From contig NZ_JARGZF010000001.1 in the NCBI RefSeq assembly GCF_029222705.1, forward strand, positions 182,437 through 246,436: 64,000 nt of DNA, read 5' to 3'. The first letter of the stretch is position 1. Each line of letters begins with the position of its first letter. The notes beneath the pieces are model-generated. The model was not told where the DNA came from. It saw only the letters and a list, made by a program, of their open reading frames with translations, and did no database searches. The translations under genes and the position numbers were made by a program. This stretch comes from Knoellia sp. p5-6-4 (GTDB lineage Bacteria > Actinomycetota > Actinomycetes > Actinomycetales > Dermatophilaceae). Below, piece by piece: positions 41,477-50,209 of this stretch.

Positions 41477-43602
41477 GCGAGCAGCAGACCCCCCAGACCC
41501 CGCGCACGGACGGCTTCGAGGAGGTCGTGACCCACGCACACGTGCGCGACGTCCAGCTCCCCGGCGGCGCCGGCACCCTTGCGCTCATCACCCTCGACAA
41601 CGGCTTCGACCACACCAAGCCCAACACCTTCGGGCCGCAGGGCATCGCGGGCATCCACGCGGCCGTCGAGGGCCTGCGCGGGCGCGCCGAGGCCGGCGAG
41701 GTCCAGGCCGTGGGCATCACCGGCAAGCCGTTCATCTTCGCCGTCGGCGCCGACCTCAAGGCGGTGGCCGGAGCGGCCGAGCGTGGGCAGGCGCTGGCCG
41801 TTGCCCGCGCCGGCCACGCGGCATACGCGGCCGTCATGGACCTGCCGGTCCCGACCTTCGCCTTCGTCAACGGCGCCGCCATGGGCGGCGGGGTGGAGAT
41901 CTCGCTCGCGTGCGACTACCGCACCATCTCCTCCGGCGTGCCCGCGGTGGCGCTGCCGGAGACCTTCCTCGGGCTCGTCCCCGGTTGGGGCGGCTGCTAC
42001 CTGCTGCCGAACCTCATCGGTCCGGCGAACGCGCTCAAGGTCATCATCGAGAACCCGATGAACATGAACCGGATGCTCAAGGGCCCGCAGGCGTTCTCGC
42101 TCGGCATGGCCGACGTCATGTTCGAGCCTGCCGACTTCCTCGAGGAGTCACTGCGCTGGGCGGCCGGCGTCGTCTCCGGCGAGGTCACCGTGCAGCGTCC
42201 CGAGGTCTCGCGCGAGGAGGCCGAGTGGGCTGCGGCGGTCAAGGCTGCCAAGGGCCTGGTCGACCTCAAGACCGGCGGCAGGTCGCCGGCGCCGTACCGC
42301 GCGCTGCAGCTCGTGCAGGCAGCCCGCACCGCCACCCGCGACGAGGCGTTCGCGGCCGAGGACGAGGCGCTGGCCGACCTCGTCATGGGTGACGAGCTGC
42401 GCGCCGGGTTGTACTCGTTCGACCTCGTGCAGCGTCGCGCCAAGCGACCGGCCGGCGCGCCCGACAAGGCGCTCGCCCGCCAGGTCACCAAGGTCGGCAT
42501 CGTCGGGGCCGGCCTCATGGCCAGCCAGCTCGCCCTGCTGTTCGCGCAGCGGCTCGAGGTGCCGGTCGTGATGACTGACCTGGACGAGGAGCGCGTGGCC
42601 AAGGGCGTGGCCTACGTCCGGGGCGAGGTCGACAAGCTGCTCGCCAAGGGCCGGCTGGGCCAGGACAGGGCCAACCGCCTCAAGGCGCTGGTCACCGGCT
42701 CCACGTCCAAGGACGGCTTCGCCGACGCCGACTTCGTCATCGAGGCCGTCTTCGAGGAGATGGGCGTCAAGAAGACGGTGTGGGCCGAGGTCGAGGCCAT
42801 CGTGAGCCCCGAGTGCGTGCTCGCCACCAACACCTCGTCGCTGTCGATCACCGAGATGGCGGCCGACCTGACGCACCCCGAGCGGGTCGTCGGCTTCCAC
42901 TTCTTCAACCCCGTCGCCGTCATGCCCCTGCTCGAGATCATCAAGGGCGAGCGCACCGACGACGCCACTCTCGCCACGGCGTTCGCCACCGGCAAGGCGC
43001 TGAAGAAGACGACCATCCTGGTCAAGGACTCCCCCTCCTTCATCGTCAACCGCCTCCTCGGCCGCTTCATGGGCGAGGTCGCGAAGGTGGTCGACGAGGG
43101 CACCCCGATCGAGGTGGCCGACAAGGCCTTCGCGGGCCTGGCCCCGATGCCGCCGTTCGTCCTGCTCGGCCTGGTGGGTCCGGCGATCGCCCTGCACAAC
43201 AACGAGACCCTCGCCAAGGCCTTCCCCGACCGCTTCTACGTCTCGGAGAACCTGCGCCGGGTCGTCGAGGCCAGGAAACCGGCGATCTACATCTGGCCCG
43301 AGGGCAGGCCGGTCGTCGACCCCGAGGTCGAGGCGCTCTTCGAGAAGCCGGCCGACCCGGTGGTGCTCACCGTCGAGCAGGTGCGCGAGCGCGTGCTGTC
43401 GGTGCTCGCCGAGGAGGCCCGCCTCATGCTCGACGAGGGCGTCGCCCAGGCACCGATGGACATCGACCTCGCCATGATCACCGGCGCCGGGTTCCAGTTC
43501 TGGAACGGCGGGCTGACCCCGCTGCTCGACCGTGAAGGCATCTCCGAGAAGGTCGCCGGCAAGCGCTTCCTGCCCCCGGGTGTGGCCAGCGTCCCGGCCT
43601 GA
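41473..43602 (+). CDS. fadB: FadB/FadJ-type enoyl-CoA hydratase/3-hydroxyacyl-CoA dehydrogenase
   Basis: 709 residues. Residues 1 to about 300: crotonase domain with the two catalytic glutamates in GAAMGGGVEISLACDYR and ALPETFLGLVPGWGG. Residues about 340 to 520: Rossmann dehydrogenase VGIVGAGLMASQLAL, ATNTSSLSITEMA, catalytic histidine in FHFFNPVAVMPLLEII, followed by the C-terminal helical domains (FIVNRLLGRFMGEVAKVVDEG, and a second copy near 690). It hydrates and oxidises the acyl-CoA before thiolysis by FadA. GTG start overlaps the fadA stop. A 19-bp terminator follows. Confidence 0.95.
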   Translation: MSEQQTPQTPRTDGFEEVVTHAHVRDVQLPGGAGTLALITLDNGFDHTKPNTFGPQGIAGIHAAVEGLRGRAEAGEVQAVGITGKPFIFAVGADLKAVAGAAERGQALAVARAGHAAYAAVMDLPVPTFAFVNGAAMGGGVEISLACDYRTISSGVPAVALPETFLGLVPGWGGCYLLPNLIGPANALKVIIENPMNMNRMLKGPQAFSLGMADVMFEPADFLEESLRWAAGVVSGEVTVQRPEVSREEAEWAAAVKAAKGLVDLKTGGRSPAPYRALQLVQAARTATRDEAFAAEDEALADLVMGDELRAGLYSFDLVQRRAKRPAGAPDKALARQVTKVGIVGAGLMASQLALLFAQRLEVPVVMTDLDEERVAKGVAYVRGEVDKLLAKGRLGQDRANRLKALVTGSTSKDGFADADFVIEAVFEEMGVKKTVWAEVEAIVSPECVLATNTSSLSITEMAADLTHPERVVGFHFFNPVAVMPLLEIIKGERTDDATLATAFATGKALKKTTILVKDSPSFIVNRLLGRFMGEVAKVVDEGTPIEVADKAFAGLAPMPPFVLLGLVGPAIALHNNETLAKAFPDRFYVSENLRRVVEARKPAIYIWPEGRPVVDPEVEALFEKPADPVVLTVEQVRERVLSVLAEEARLMLDEGVAQAPMDIDLAMITGAGFQFWNGGLTPLLDREGISEKVAGKRFLPPGVASVPA

Positions 43603-43611
43603 CCCACGGAG

Positions 43612-43657
43612 CCCACGTGGCCGGCACACCGAAGTGACGGTGTGCCGGCCACGTGGG
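43612..43657 (+). terminator. Long perfect terminator after fadB
   Basis: CCCACGTGGCCGGCACACC (43612-43630) and its exact inverse (43639-43657) form a 19-bp stem with an eight-base loop, starting 10 bases after the stop. Confidence 0.9.
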
Positions 43658-43795
43658 TGGCTCACCCGGCGCCCGGTGACGGTGCGGTCGCTCACCAGCT
43701 GAGATCGCACTGGGCTGCTGTGCTGGGTGCGGGTACCGTGCTCTGGGTTTCCGCCCCTCGGCCGGCTACTTGGGCCTTCGGCGCGTCGGTGTGCA

Positions 43796-43822
43796 TCTAT
43801 CTCATATGTGAGTTATCTTCCT
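43796..43822 (+). promoter_or_regulatory. AT-rich leaderless promoter of HTH-MurA with CTCA/TGAG inverted repeat
   Basis: In a GC-rich genome, 43796-43822 is strikingly AT-rich. It contains the -10 TATCTT (43814-43819) seven bases before the GTG and, upstream, CTCATATGTGAG (43801-43812), a 4-4-4 inverted repeat. The helix-turn-helix of the encoded protein could bind here; this is inference. Confidence 0.4.
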
Positions 43823-43826
43823 TGGC

Positions 43827-45356
43827 GTGACTTCGACCTACCTGACGCGCATCGGCACCCTCATTCGTGACGCCCGCCGCCACAAGGGCATGACCCAGAA
43901 CGAGCTTGCCGAGTCCCTCGGCACGAGCCAGAGCGCCGTGGCCCGCATCGAACAGGGCAAGCAGAATCTCAGTCTTGAGATGCTTGCCCGCATCGGCGAG
44001 AGCCTCGACTCCGAGTTCGTCTCGCTCGGCCACAGCGGGCCGCAGCACCTGCGCATCGTCGGGGGCACCCCTCTGTCGGGGTCGATCGACGTCAAGACCT
44101 CCAAGAACGCCGCGGTTGCGCTGCTGTGCGCCTCGCTGCTCAACAAGGGCCGCACCACGCTGCGCAGCCTGGCCCGCATCGAGGAGGTCAACCGCATCAT
44201 CGAGGTGCTCACCTCGATCGGCGTGCGCACCCGCTGGCTGCCGGACAGCAACGACCTCGAGATCACGCCGCCGGCCCAGCTCGACCTGGCCAACATCGAC
44301 GTCGCCGCCGCGCGTCGCACCCGCACCGTGATCATGTTCCTCGGGCCGCTCCTGCACGAGCTCGAGCAGTTCCAGCTCCCCTACGCCGGCGGCTGCGACC
44401 TCGGCACCCGCACCGTCGAGCCGCACCTGGCCGCGCTGCGCTCCTTCGGGCTCGGCGTCACGGCCACCGCCGGCTTCTACGACGCCTCGGTCAACCCCCA
44501 GATCACCCCCGGCAAGCCGATCGTGCTCACCGAGCGCGGCGACACCGTCACCGAGAACGTGCTGCTCGCCGCCGCCCGCCACGAGGGCGAGACCGTCATC
44601 CGCAACGCCAGCCCGAACTACATGGTCCAGGACCTCTGCTTCTTCCTCCAGGAGCTCGGCGTCGAGATCGAGGGCATCGGCACGACCACGCTCACCGTGC
44701 GCGGCCGCCGCCACATCGACGTCGACGTCCAGTTCTCTCCCTCGGAGGACCCGATCGAGGCGATGAGCCTGCTCGCCGCAGCGGTCGTGACCAGCTCGGA
44801 GATCACCATCAAGCGGGTGCCGATCGAGTTCCTCGAGATCGAGCTCGCCACGCTCGAGGGCATGGGCATGAAGTACGGCATCACCGAGGAGTACCTCTCC
44901 GCGAACGGCCGCACCCGACTCGTCGACCTGACGACGATGCCGGGGCAGCTGCACGCGCCGATCGACAAGATCCACCCGATGCCGTTCCCCGGCCTCAACA
45001 TCGACAACCTGCCGTTCTTCGCCCTGATCGCCGCCTGCGCCGAGGGCACGACGATGGTGCACGACTGGGTCTACGAGAACAGGGCGATCTACCTGACCGA
45101 GCTCACCAAGGTGGGCGCCAAGGTGCAGCTGCTCGACCCGCATCGGGTGATGATCGAGGGCCCCACCCGCTGGCGGGCCGCCGAGGTCATCTGCCCGCCG
45201 GCGCTGCGGCCGGGCGTGGTCGTGCTGCTCGCGATGCTGGCGGCCCCCGGCACGTCGGTGCTGCGCAACGTCTACGTGATCAACCGTGGCTACGAGGACC
45301 TCGCCGAGCGCCTCAACGCCCTCGGCGCGACCATCGAGACCTTCCGCGACATCTAG
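43827..45356 (+). CDS. murA: HTH-domain MurA (UDP-GlcNAc enolpyruvyltransferase fusion)
   Basis: 509 residues. Residues 1-70 are an XRE/Cro-type helix-turn-helix: GTLIRDARRHKGMTQNELAES followed by LGTSQSAVARIEQGKQNLSL. Residues about 75-509 are an EPSP-synthase-fold MurA: KTSKNAAV (K93, N94 equivalent to the K-N of E. coli MurA) and the catalytic-type cysteine C190 in AGGCDLGTRTVEPH. MurA transfers enolpyruvate to UDP-GlcNAc, the first step of peptidoglycan precursor synthesis, so a fusion with a DNA-binding domain could autoregulate. Key residues are intact. GTG 43827 is seven bases after a -10 box, with no ribosome-binding site. Confidence 0.88.
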   Translation: MTSTYLTRIGTLIRDARRHKGMTQNELAESLGTSQSAVARIEQGKQNLSLEMLARIGESLDSEFVSLGHSGPQHLRIVGGTPLSGSIDVKTSKNAAVALLCASLLNKGRTTLRSLARIEEVNRIIEVLTSIGVRTRWLPDSNDLEITPPAQLDLANIDVAAARRTRTVIMFLGPLLHELEQFQLPYAGGCDLGTRTVEPHLAALRSFGLGVTATAGFYDASVNPQITPGKPIVLTERGDTVTENVLLAAARHEGETVIRNASPNYMVQDLCFFLQELGVEIEGIGTTTLTVRGRRHIDVDVQFSPSEDPIEAMSLLAAAVVTSSEITIKRVPIEFLEIELATLEGMGMKYGITEEYLSANGRTRLVDLTTMPGQLHAPIDKIHPMPFPGLNIDNLPFFALIAACAEGTTMVHDWVYENRAIYLTELTKVGAKVQLLDPHRVMIEGPTRWRAAEVICPPALRPGVVVLLAMLAAPGTSVLRNVYVINRGYEDLAERLNALGATIETFRDI

Positions 45357-45444
45357 GACCGGCCGCCCACCCCGAGGGCGGGCCCACACACGATGGGGTC
45401 GAACTGTGGGGTCGGCGCACACGCCCGCCGCCGGGGTCGCTACC

Positions 45445-45450
45445 TAGTCT
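45445..45450 (+). promoter_or_regulatory. -10 element, probable leaderless bdhA promoter
   Basis: TAGTCT is followed by seven bases and the ATG at 45458, without a ribosome-binding site. Confidence 0.5.
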
Positions 45451-45457
45451 TCGGCGC

Positions 45458-46231
45458 ATGTCGACGACGACCGAGCCAGCCCCGCAGCTCGACCTCACCG
45501 GGCGCACGGCCCTGGTCACCGGCGCCGCCAGCGGCATCGGCGCGGCCTGCGTGACGCGCCTCGCCGGGGCCGGCGCGAAGGTGTATGCCGTCGACCGCGA
45601 CGGCGAGGGCCTTCGCCAGTTCGCCGACGTGGGCGCGGTGACGCCCCTGCCCGTGGACCTCGCCGACCTCGACGCCGTGGACACCCTGCCGGCGCAGGTC
45701 GACATCCTCGTCAACAACGCGGGCATCCAGCACGTCAGCCCCATCGAGGACTTCCCGACGGAGACCTGGGACCTCATCATCCGGCTCATGCTCACCTCGC
45801 CGTTCCGCCTCGTGCGGCGCGTGCTCCCCCACATGTATGCCGGTGAGTGGGGCCGCGTCGTCAACGTGTCCAGCGTCCACGGCCTGCGCGCCAGCCCGTA
45901 CAAGTCGGCTTACGTGTCGGCCAAGCACGGCCTCGAGGGCCTGTCGAAGGTCACCGCCCTGGAGGGTGCCCCGCACGGCGTCACGAGCAACTGCGTCAAC
46001 CCGGCCTACGTGCGCACGCCACTGGTGGAGCGGCAGATCGCCGACCAGGCCCGGGCGCACGGCATCGGGGAGGACGAGGTGGTCGAGAAGGTGATGCTGA
46101 CCCCGGTCGCCGTCAAGCGGCTCATCGAGCCCTCCGAGGTGGCCGACCTCGTCGCCTACCTGTGCGGGCCGTCGGCCGCGTCCATCTCAGGGAGCTCCTT
46201 CACCATGGACGGCGGCTGGACCGCCCACTGA
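45458..46231 (+). CDS. bdhA: 3-hydroxybutyrate dehydrogenase (SDR)
   Basis: 257 residues. NAD-binding TGAASGIGAACV, NNAGIQHVSPIEDFP, the catalytic serine in VNVSSVHGL and YVSAKHG with the Y-x-x-x-K pair, and a C-terminal ASISGSSFTMDGGWTAH define the SDR family; the NNAGIQHVSPIE signature and SPYKSAYVSAKHGL correspond to 3-hydroxybutyrate dehydrogenases. It oxidises (R)-3-hydroxybutyrate to acetoacetate, linking storage or ketone metabolism to central carbon. The regulator gene begins 43 bp after its stop. Confidence 0.85.
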   Translation: MSTTTEPAPQLDLTGRTALVTGAASGIGAACVTRLAGAGAKVYAVDRDGEGLRQFADVGAVTPLPVDLADLDAVDTLPAQVDILVNNAGIQHVSPIEDFPTETWDLIIRLMLTSPFRLVRRVLPHMYAGEWGRVVNVSSVHGLRASPYKSAYVSAKHGLEGLSKVTALEGAPHGVTSNCVNPAYVRTPLVERQIADQARAHGIGEDEVVEKVMLTPVAVKRLIEPSEVADLVAYLCGPSAASISGSSFTMDGGWTAH

Positions 46232-46261
46232 GCCCGCCATGAGCCTGACCGGAGACAGTCC

Positions 46262-46267
46262 TAGGAT
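46262..46267 (+). promoter_or_regulatory. -10 element, probable leaderless promoter of the GAF-PucR regulator
   Basis: TAGGAT is followed by seven bases and the ATG at 46275, which decides the start over an ATG 36 bases upstream. Confidence 0.5.
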
Positions 46268-46274
46268 CGCCCCG

Positions 46275-48128
46275 ATGGAGACCGACGAGCCCGCCGCGCT
46301 GCGCCTGCTCCGACTGCTGGCCGAGGGAGCCCCCGTGGCCGAGCTGTCGACGGTGGACGACTCCGACGGTGAGGCACGCGAGCTCGCCCTGCGGGTGCGC
46401 GCGGCCCTGGAGTCCCGCCGGCGCCGGGAGGCCGAGCTCACCGCCCTGGTCGACACGGCCCGCGACCTCGCCGCGCTCCGCGACCCCTCGGGCGTCCTCG
46501 ACGCCATCGTGCGACGCGCGAGGACCCTCCTGGGCACCGACGTGGCCTACCTGACGCTCTACGACCCCGAGGCCGGCGACACATTCATGCGGGCGACCGA
46601 CGGCTCGGTGAGCGCCGAGTTCCAGGTGGTGCGGCTCTCCTTCGGCGACGGCCTCGGCGGCCTGGTGGCCAAGAGCCGCAAGCCGTACTGGACGGCCGAC
46701 TACTTCCACGACGACCGGTTCCAGCACACCGGCCAGATCGACAGCGCCGTGGGCGACGAGGGCCTGGTCTCCATCTGCGGCACCCCGCTGCTGGCGGAGG
46801 GCGAGTTCCTCGGTGTGCTGTTCGCGGCGAACCGCTCGACCCGCCCCTTCAGCCCCGACCAGGTCGCCCTGCTGGCCTCGCTCGCCGCGCTGGCCGCCGT
46901 GTCGATCGTGCAGACCCGGGCCGCCGCCGAGACGGCGGACGCCCTGGCCCAGCTCTCGGCCGCCCACGACCTGGTGCGGCACCACACGGCGGGCATCGAG
47001 CGGGCCGCCGCGGCCCACGACCGGTTCGCGGCGCTGGTGCTCGAGGGCGGTGGCGTGGAGGACATCACGGCCGCCCTGGCCGAGCTGCTCGGCGGCTGGG
47101 TCGTCCTGCTCGGTGACGAGGGCGAGCTCCTGAGCCAGTCGGACGGCTCGTCCCAGGAGGACCCCGACCTCGCCGCCCTGCAGGCGAACCCGGCCGTGCG
47201 CGACACCACCCGCACGGGCCGCCTGGCGCACGACGGCACGACGTGGGCCATCGGCGTGCAGGCCGCGCACTCGCAGATGGGGGTGCTCGTCCTCGGCGGA
47301 GTGGCGCACCTCGACGAGTCCGACCAGCGCACCCTGGAGCGCGCGGCGGTCGTCTCGGCCCTCGTGCTCCTCTTCGAGCGCGCCGCCGCTGACGCGGAGC
47401 AGCGGGTGCGCACCGACCTCGTCTCCGACCTCATCACGGGGCGAGGCGACACCAGCGCCCTCCAGGCCAGGGCCCGGGCCAGCGGCGTGGACCCCACCCG
47501 GCCCCACGTGGTCCTCGTGGCGACCGCCGGCGACGACGTCCCCCGCAGGACGCTGCTGATGTCCGCGCACGCCGCAGCGGGACCCGGATCCATCGCCGGC
47601 GAGCACGACGGCCGGGTGGTCGCGCTCGTGCCCTCCGAGGACCCCCAGGGCGCCGCAGCCGAGCTCGCCCGCCGGCTGCGCCGGCTCGGCAGCATCACGG
47701 TCGGCGGCGCCGGTCCGGTGCGGGCGCCAGAGGACGTGCCCGCGTCCTGGGCGGAGGCGGCCCGCACCTCTGCCGCGCTGTGCGCGCTCGGGATGGGGGG
47801 CACGGGAGCCTCGGCAGCGCACCTCGGCTTCGCGGGTCTGGTCGTCGGGAACGACCCGGACGTCGACGGCTACGTGCGCCGCCACCTCGGACCGCTGCTC
47901 GACTACGACGAGCGCCGAGGGGCCGAGCTGGTCAAGACGCTCGCGGCCTACTTCGACGCCGGCACCAGCCCGCGCCACGCCGCCACGGCCCTGCACGTCC
48001 ACGTCAACACGGTCAGCCAGCGGCTGGACCGCATCTCGGCGCTGCTCGGCGCGCAGTGGCAGCACCCGCGGCAGTCACTGGAGCTGCAGCTGGCCCTGCG
48101 GCTGCGTCACCTGATGACGTCGAGCTGA
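46275..48128 (+). CDS. GAF-domain PucR/CdaR-type transcriptional regulator
   Basis: 617 residues. Residues about 50-210 form a GAF-like sensor (AIVRRARTLLGTDVAYLTLYD, FQVVRLSFGDGLGGLVAKSRKPYW, LVSICGTPLLAEGEFLGVLFA). The C-terminus, residues about 545-610, is the PucR helix-turn-helix: LVKTLAAYFDAGTSPRHAATALHVHVNTVSQRLDRI (split here by the 20-residue limit) and a final helix LQLALRLRHLM. Such proteins respond to a small metabolite. Its position right after bdhA suggests control of 3-hydroxybutyrate use, by inference. Start ATG 46275 from the -10 position. Confidence 0.82.
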   Translation: METDEPAALRLLRLLAEGAPVAELSTVDDSDGEARELALRVRAALESRRRREAELTALVDTARDLAALRDPSGVLDAIVRRARTLLGTDVAYLTLYDPEAGDTFMRATDGSVSAEFQVVRLSFGDGLGGLVAKSRKPYWTADYFHDDRFQHTGQIDSAVGDEGLVSICGTPLLAEGEFLGVLFAANRSTRPFSPDQVALLASLAALAAVSIVQTRAAAETADALAQLSAAHDLVRHHTAGIERAAAAHDRFAALVLEGGGVEDITAALAELLGGWVVLLGDEGELLSQSDGSSQEDPDLAALQANPAVRDTTRTGRLAHDGTTWAIGVQAAHSQMGVLVLGGVAHLDESDQRTLERAAVVSALVLLFERAAADAEQRVRTDLVSDLITGRGDTSALQARARASGVDPTRPHVVLVATAGDDVPRRTLLMSAHAAAGPGSIAGEHDGRVVALVPSEDPQGAAAELARRLRRLGSITVGGAGPVRAPEDVPASWAEAARTSAALCALGMGGTGASAAHLGFAGLVVGNDPDVDGYVRRHLGPLLDYDERRGAELVKTLAAYFDAGTSPRHAATALHVHVNTVSQRLDRISALLGAQWQHPRQSLELQLALRLRHLMTSS

Positions 48129-48298
48129 CCCTCGATGGCGTCGGCGACGGCCGCCACCCCGGGGGCGTCCAGCCTGCCGCGCCGCAGCGCCCCTCCGGCC
48201 CAGGGCTCATGGGCGCGCAGGATCGAGGCCCGGGCGGGCGCGGCGGACAGACCCGAACAGGCCGCGGCAGGTCCTCGTGCTGTTCGACGGTGCCGGGG

Positions 48299-50173
48299 TC
48301 AGGACAGGCGGGCCACCAGCTCGCTGGCGATGCTCTCGGGAGTCAGCCCGAGCCGGTCGAGGATCTGGCCGCGCGAGGCGTGGTCGATGAACTCGGTGGG
48401 GATGCCGTGCTGGTGCACGGGCACCGACAGCCCCGCCTCGGTGAGCGCGGCCGCGATGTGCGTTCCCACGCCGCCGATCTCGAGGTTGTCCTCGATGACG
48501 GCGACGGCGCGGGCGGAGCGGGCGGCCTCGACCAGGTCGGGGCTGACCGGGAGCGACCAGCGCGGGTCGACCACCTGGACGCGCAGGCCCTGGGCCTCGA
48601 GCTTCTCCCCGACGGTGAGCGCCGGCGCCGCCATGCAGCCGATGCCCACCACGAGCAGGTCGATCCCGTCGCCGTCGCCCGCGGGCTGGCGCAGCACGTC
48701 GACGCTGCCGAGGCTTGCCACGGCCGGGATCGGCTCGGGCGCAGTGCCTTTCGGGAAGCGGATCACGCTCGGCGCGTCGCTGATGTCGACCGCGTCGCGC
48801 AGGGCGGCGCGCACCTGCTCGCCGTCACGGGGCGCCGCGAGGTGCAGTCCGGGCACCATGCCGGTGAGCGTCATGTCCCACATGCCGTGGTGGGAGGCGC
48901 CGTCGGGACCGGTGATGCCCGAGCGGTCGAGCACGAACGTGACGCCTGCCTTGTGCAGCGCACAGTCCATGAGCAGCTGGTCGAAGGCGCGGTTCAGGAA
49001 CGTCGCGTAGACGGCGATGACCGGGTGGAGCCCGCCGAAGGCCAGGCCTGCGGCCATGGTGGTGGCGTGCTGCTCGGCGATGCCGACGTCGAAGATCCGT
49101 TCGGGGTGTGCCGTGGCGAAGTCGCTGAGGCCGACCGGGATGAGCATGGCTGCGGTGATGCCCACGACGTCGTCGCGCTCCGCGCCGATGGCGACCATCT
49201 CGTCGCTGAACTCGTCGGTCCAGGAACGTCCGGAGATCTCCAGGGGCAACCCGGTCTCGGGGTTGATGACGCCCACGGCGTGGAAGCGGTCGCCCTCGTG
49301 GTTGCGGGCGTGGTCGTAGCCGCGGCCCTTCTGCGTGATGACGTGGACGAGGACGGGAGCGCCGTACGAGCGGGCCCGGCGCAGCGCCGCCTCCACCGCC
49401 TGCTCGTCGTGCCCGTCGACCGGACCGAGGTACTTCAGGCCGAGGTCCTCGAACAGCCCCTGCGGGGCAACGATGTCCTTCAGGCCCTTCTTCATGCCGT
49501 GGAGCGTCTCGTACATCGCACCGCCGACCACCGGGGTGCGGTGCAGCGTGTGCTTGCCCCAGTCGAGGAAGCGCTCGTACCCACGGGTGGTGCGCAGCGT
49601 GGCGAGGTGGTCGGCGAGGCCGCCGATGGTCGGGGCGTAGGAGCGGGTGTTGTCGTTGACGACGATGACCAGCGGCAGGTCCTTGTCGGCGGCGATGTTG
49701 TTGATCGCCTCCCATGCCATGCCGCCGGTGAGCGCGCCGTCGCCGATGACGGCGACCGTGTGCCGGTCGCGCTCGCCCCGCAGGCGGCGCGCCTTGGCGA
49801 TGCCGTCGGCCCACGACAGGGACGTGGAGGCGTGCGAGTTCTCCACGACGTCGTGGGGAGACTCGGCGCGGCTCGGGTAGCCGGAGAGGCCGCCACGGGT
49901 GCGCAGGCCCGTGAAGTCCTGCCGGCCGGTCAGCAGCTTGTGCACGTAGGACTGGTGGCCGGTGTCGAAGACGATGGCGTCCCTGGGGCTGTCGAAGACC
50001 CGGTGCAGGGCGATGGTGAGCTCGACCACGCCGAGGTTGGGGCCGAGGTGGCCCCCGGTCTTCGACACGGAGTCGACGAGGAAGGTGCGGATCTCCTCCG
50101 CGAGGCCCGGCAGCTGCGAGGCGGAGAGCCGCTTGAGGTCGTCAGGGCCGGTGATGGTCTCGAGCACACCCAC
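48299..50173 (-). CDS. dxs: 1-deoxy-D-xylulose-5-phosphate synthase
   Basis: 624 residues. DXS features: [19 protein letters not shown]-like segment ([20 protein letters not shown]), [16 protein letters not shown], thiamine diphosphate-binding [16 protein letters not shown], and C-terminal pyrimidine/transketolase domains ([30 protein letters not shown]). It starts the MEP isoprenoid pathway, condensing pyruvate with glyceraldehyde-3-phosphate. GTG 50173 or the GTG at 50167 could be the start; no strong ribosome-binding site is seen beyond AAAGGA. In mycobacteria dxs lies in the same neighbourhood. Confidence 0.95.
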   Translation of the reverse strand: MGVLETITGPDDLKRLSASQLPGLAEEIRTFLVDSVSKTGGHLGPNLGVVELTIALHRVFDSPRDAIVFDTGHQSYVHKLLTGRQDFTGLRTRGGLSGYPSRAESPHDVVENSHASTSLSWADGIAKARRLRGERDRHTVAVIGDGALTGGMAWEAINNIAADKDLPLVIVVNDNTRSYAPTIGGLADHLATLRTTRGYERFLDWGKHTLHRTPVVGGAMYETLHGMKKGLKDIVAPQGLFEDLGLKYLGPVDGHDEQAVEAALRRARSYGAPVLVHVITQKGRGYDHARNHEGDRFHAVGVINPETGLPLEISGRSWTDEFSDEMVAIGAERDDVVGITAAMLIPVGLSDFATAHPERIFDVGIAEQHATTMAAGLAFGGLHPVIAVYATFLNRAFDQLLMDCALHKAGVTFVLDRSGITGPDGASHHGMWDMTLTGMVPGLHLAAPRDGEQVRAALRDAVDISDAPSVIRFPKGTAPEPIPAVASLGSVDVLRQPAGDGDGIDLLVVGIGCMAAPALTVGEKLEAQGLRVQVVDPRWSLPVSPDLVEAARSARAVAVIEDNLEIGGVGTHIAAALTEAGLSVPVHQHGIPTEFIDHASRGQILDRLGLTPESIASELVARLS

Positions 50174-50209
50174 GATGAGGACAGTCCTTTCCAGGGGAAC
50201 CGTCTGAGT

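Noticed and set aside
45357-45400. GC-rich inverted repeat after HTH-murA as an intrinsic terminator
   Set aside because: The arms (GGCCGCCC and GGGCGGGCC) pair imperfectly and the loop is short; too weak to list beside the perfect hairpins of this window.
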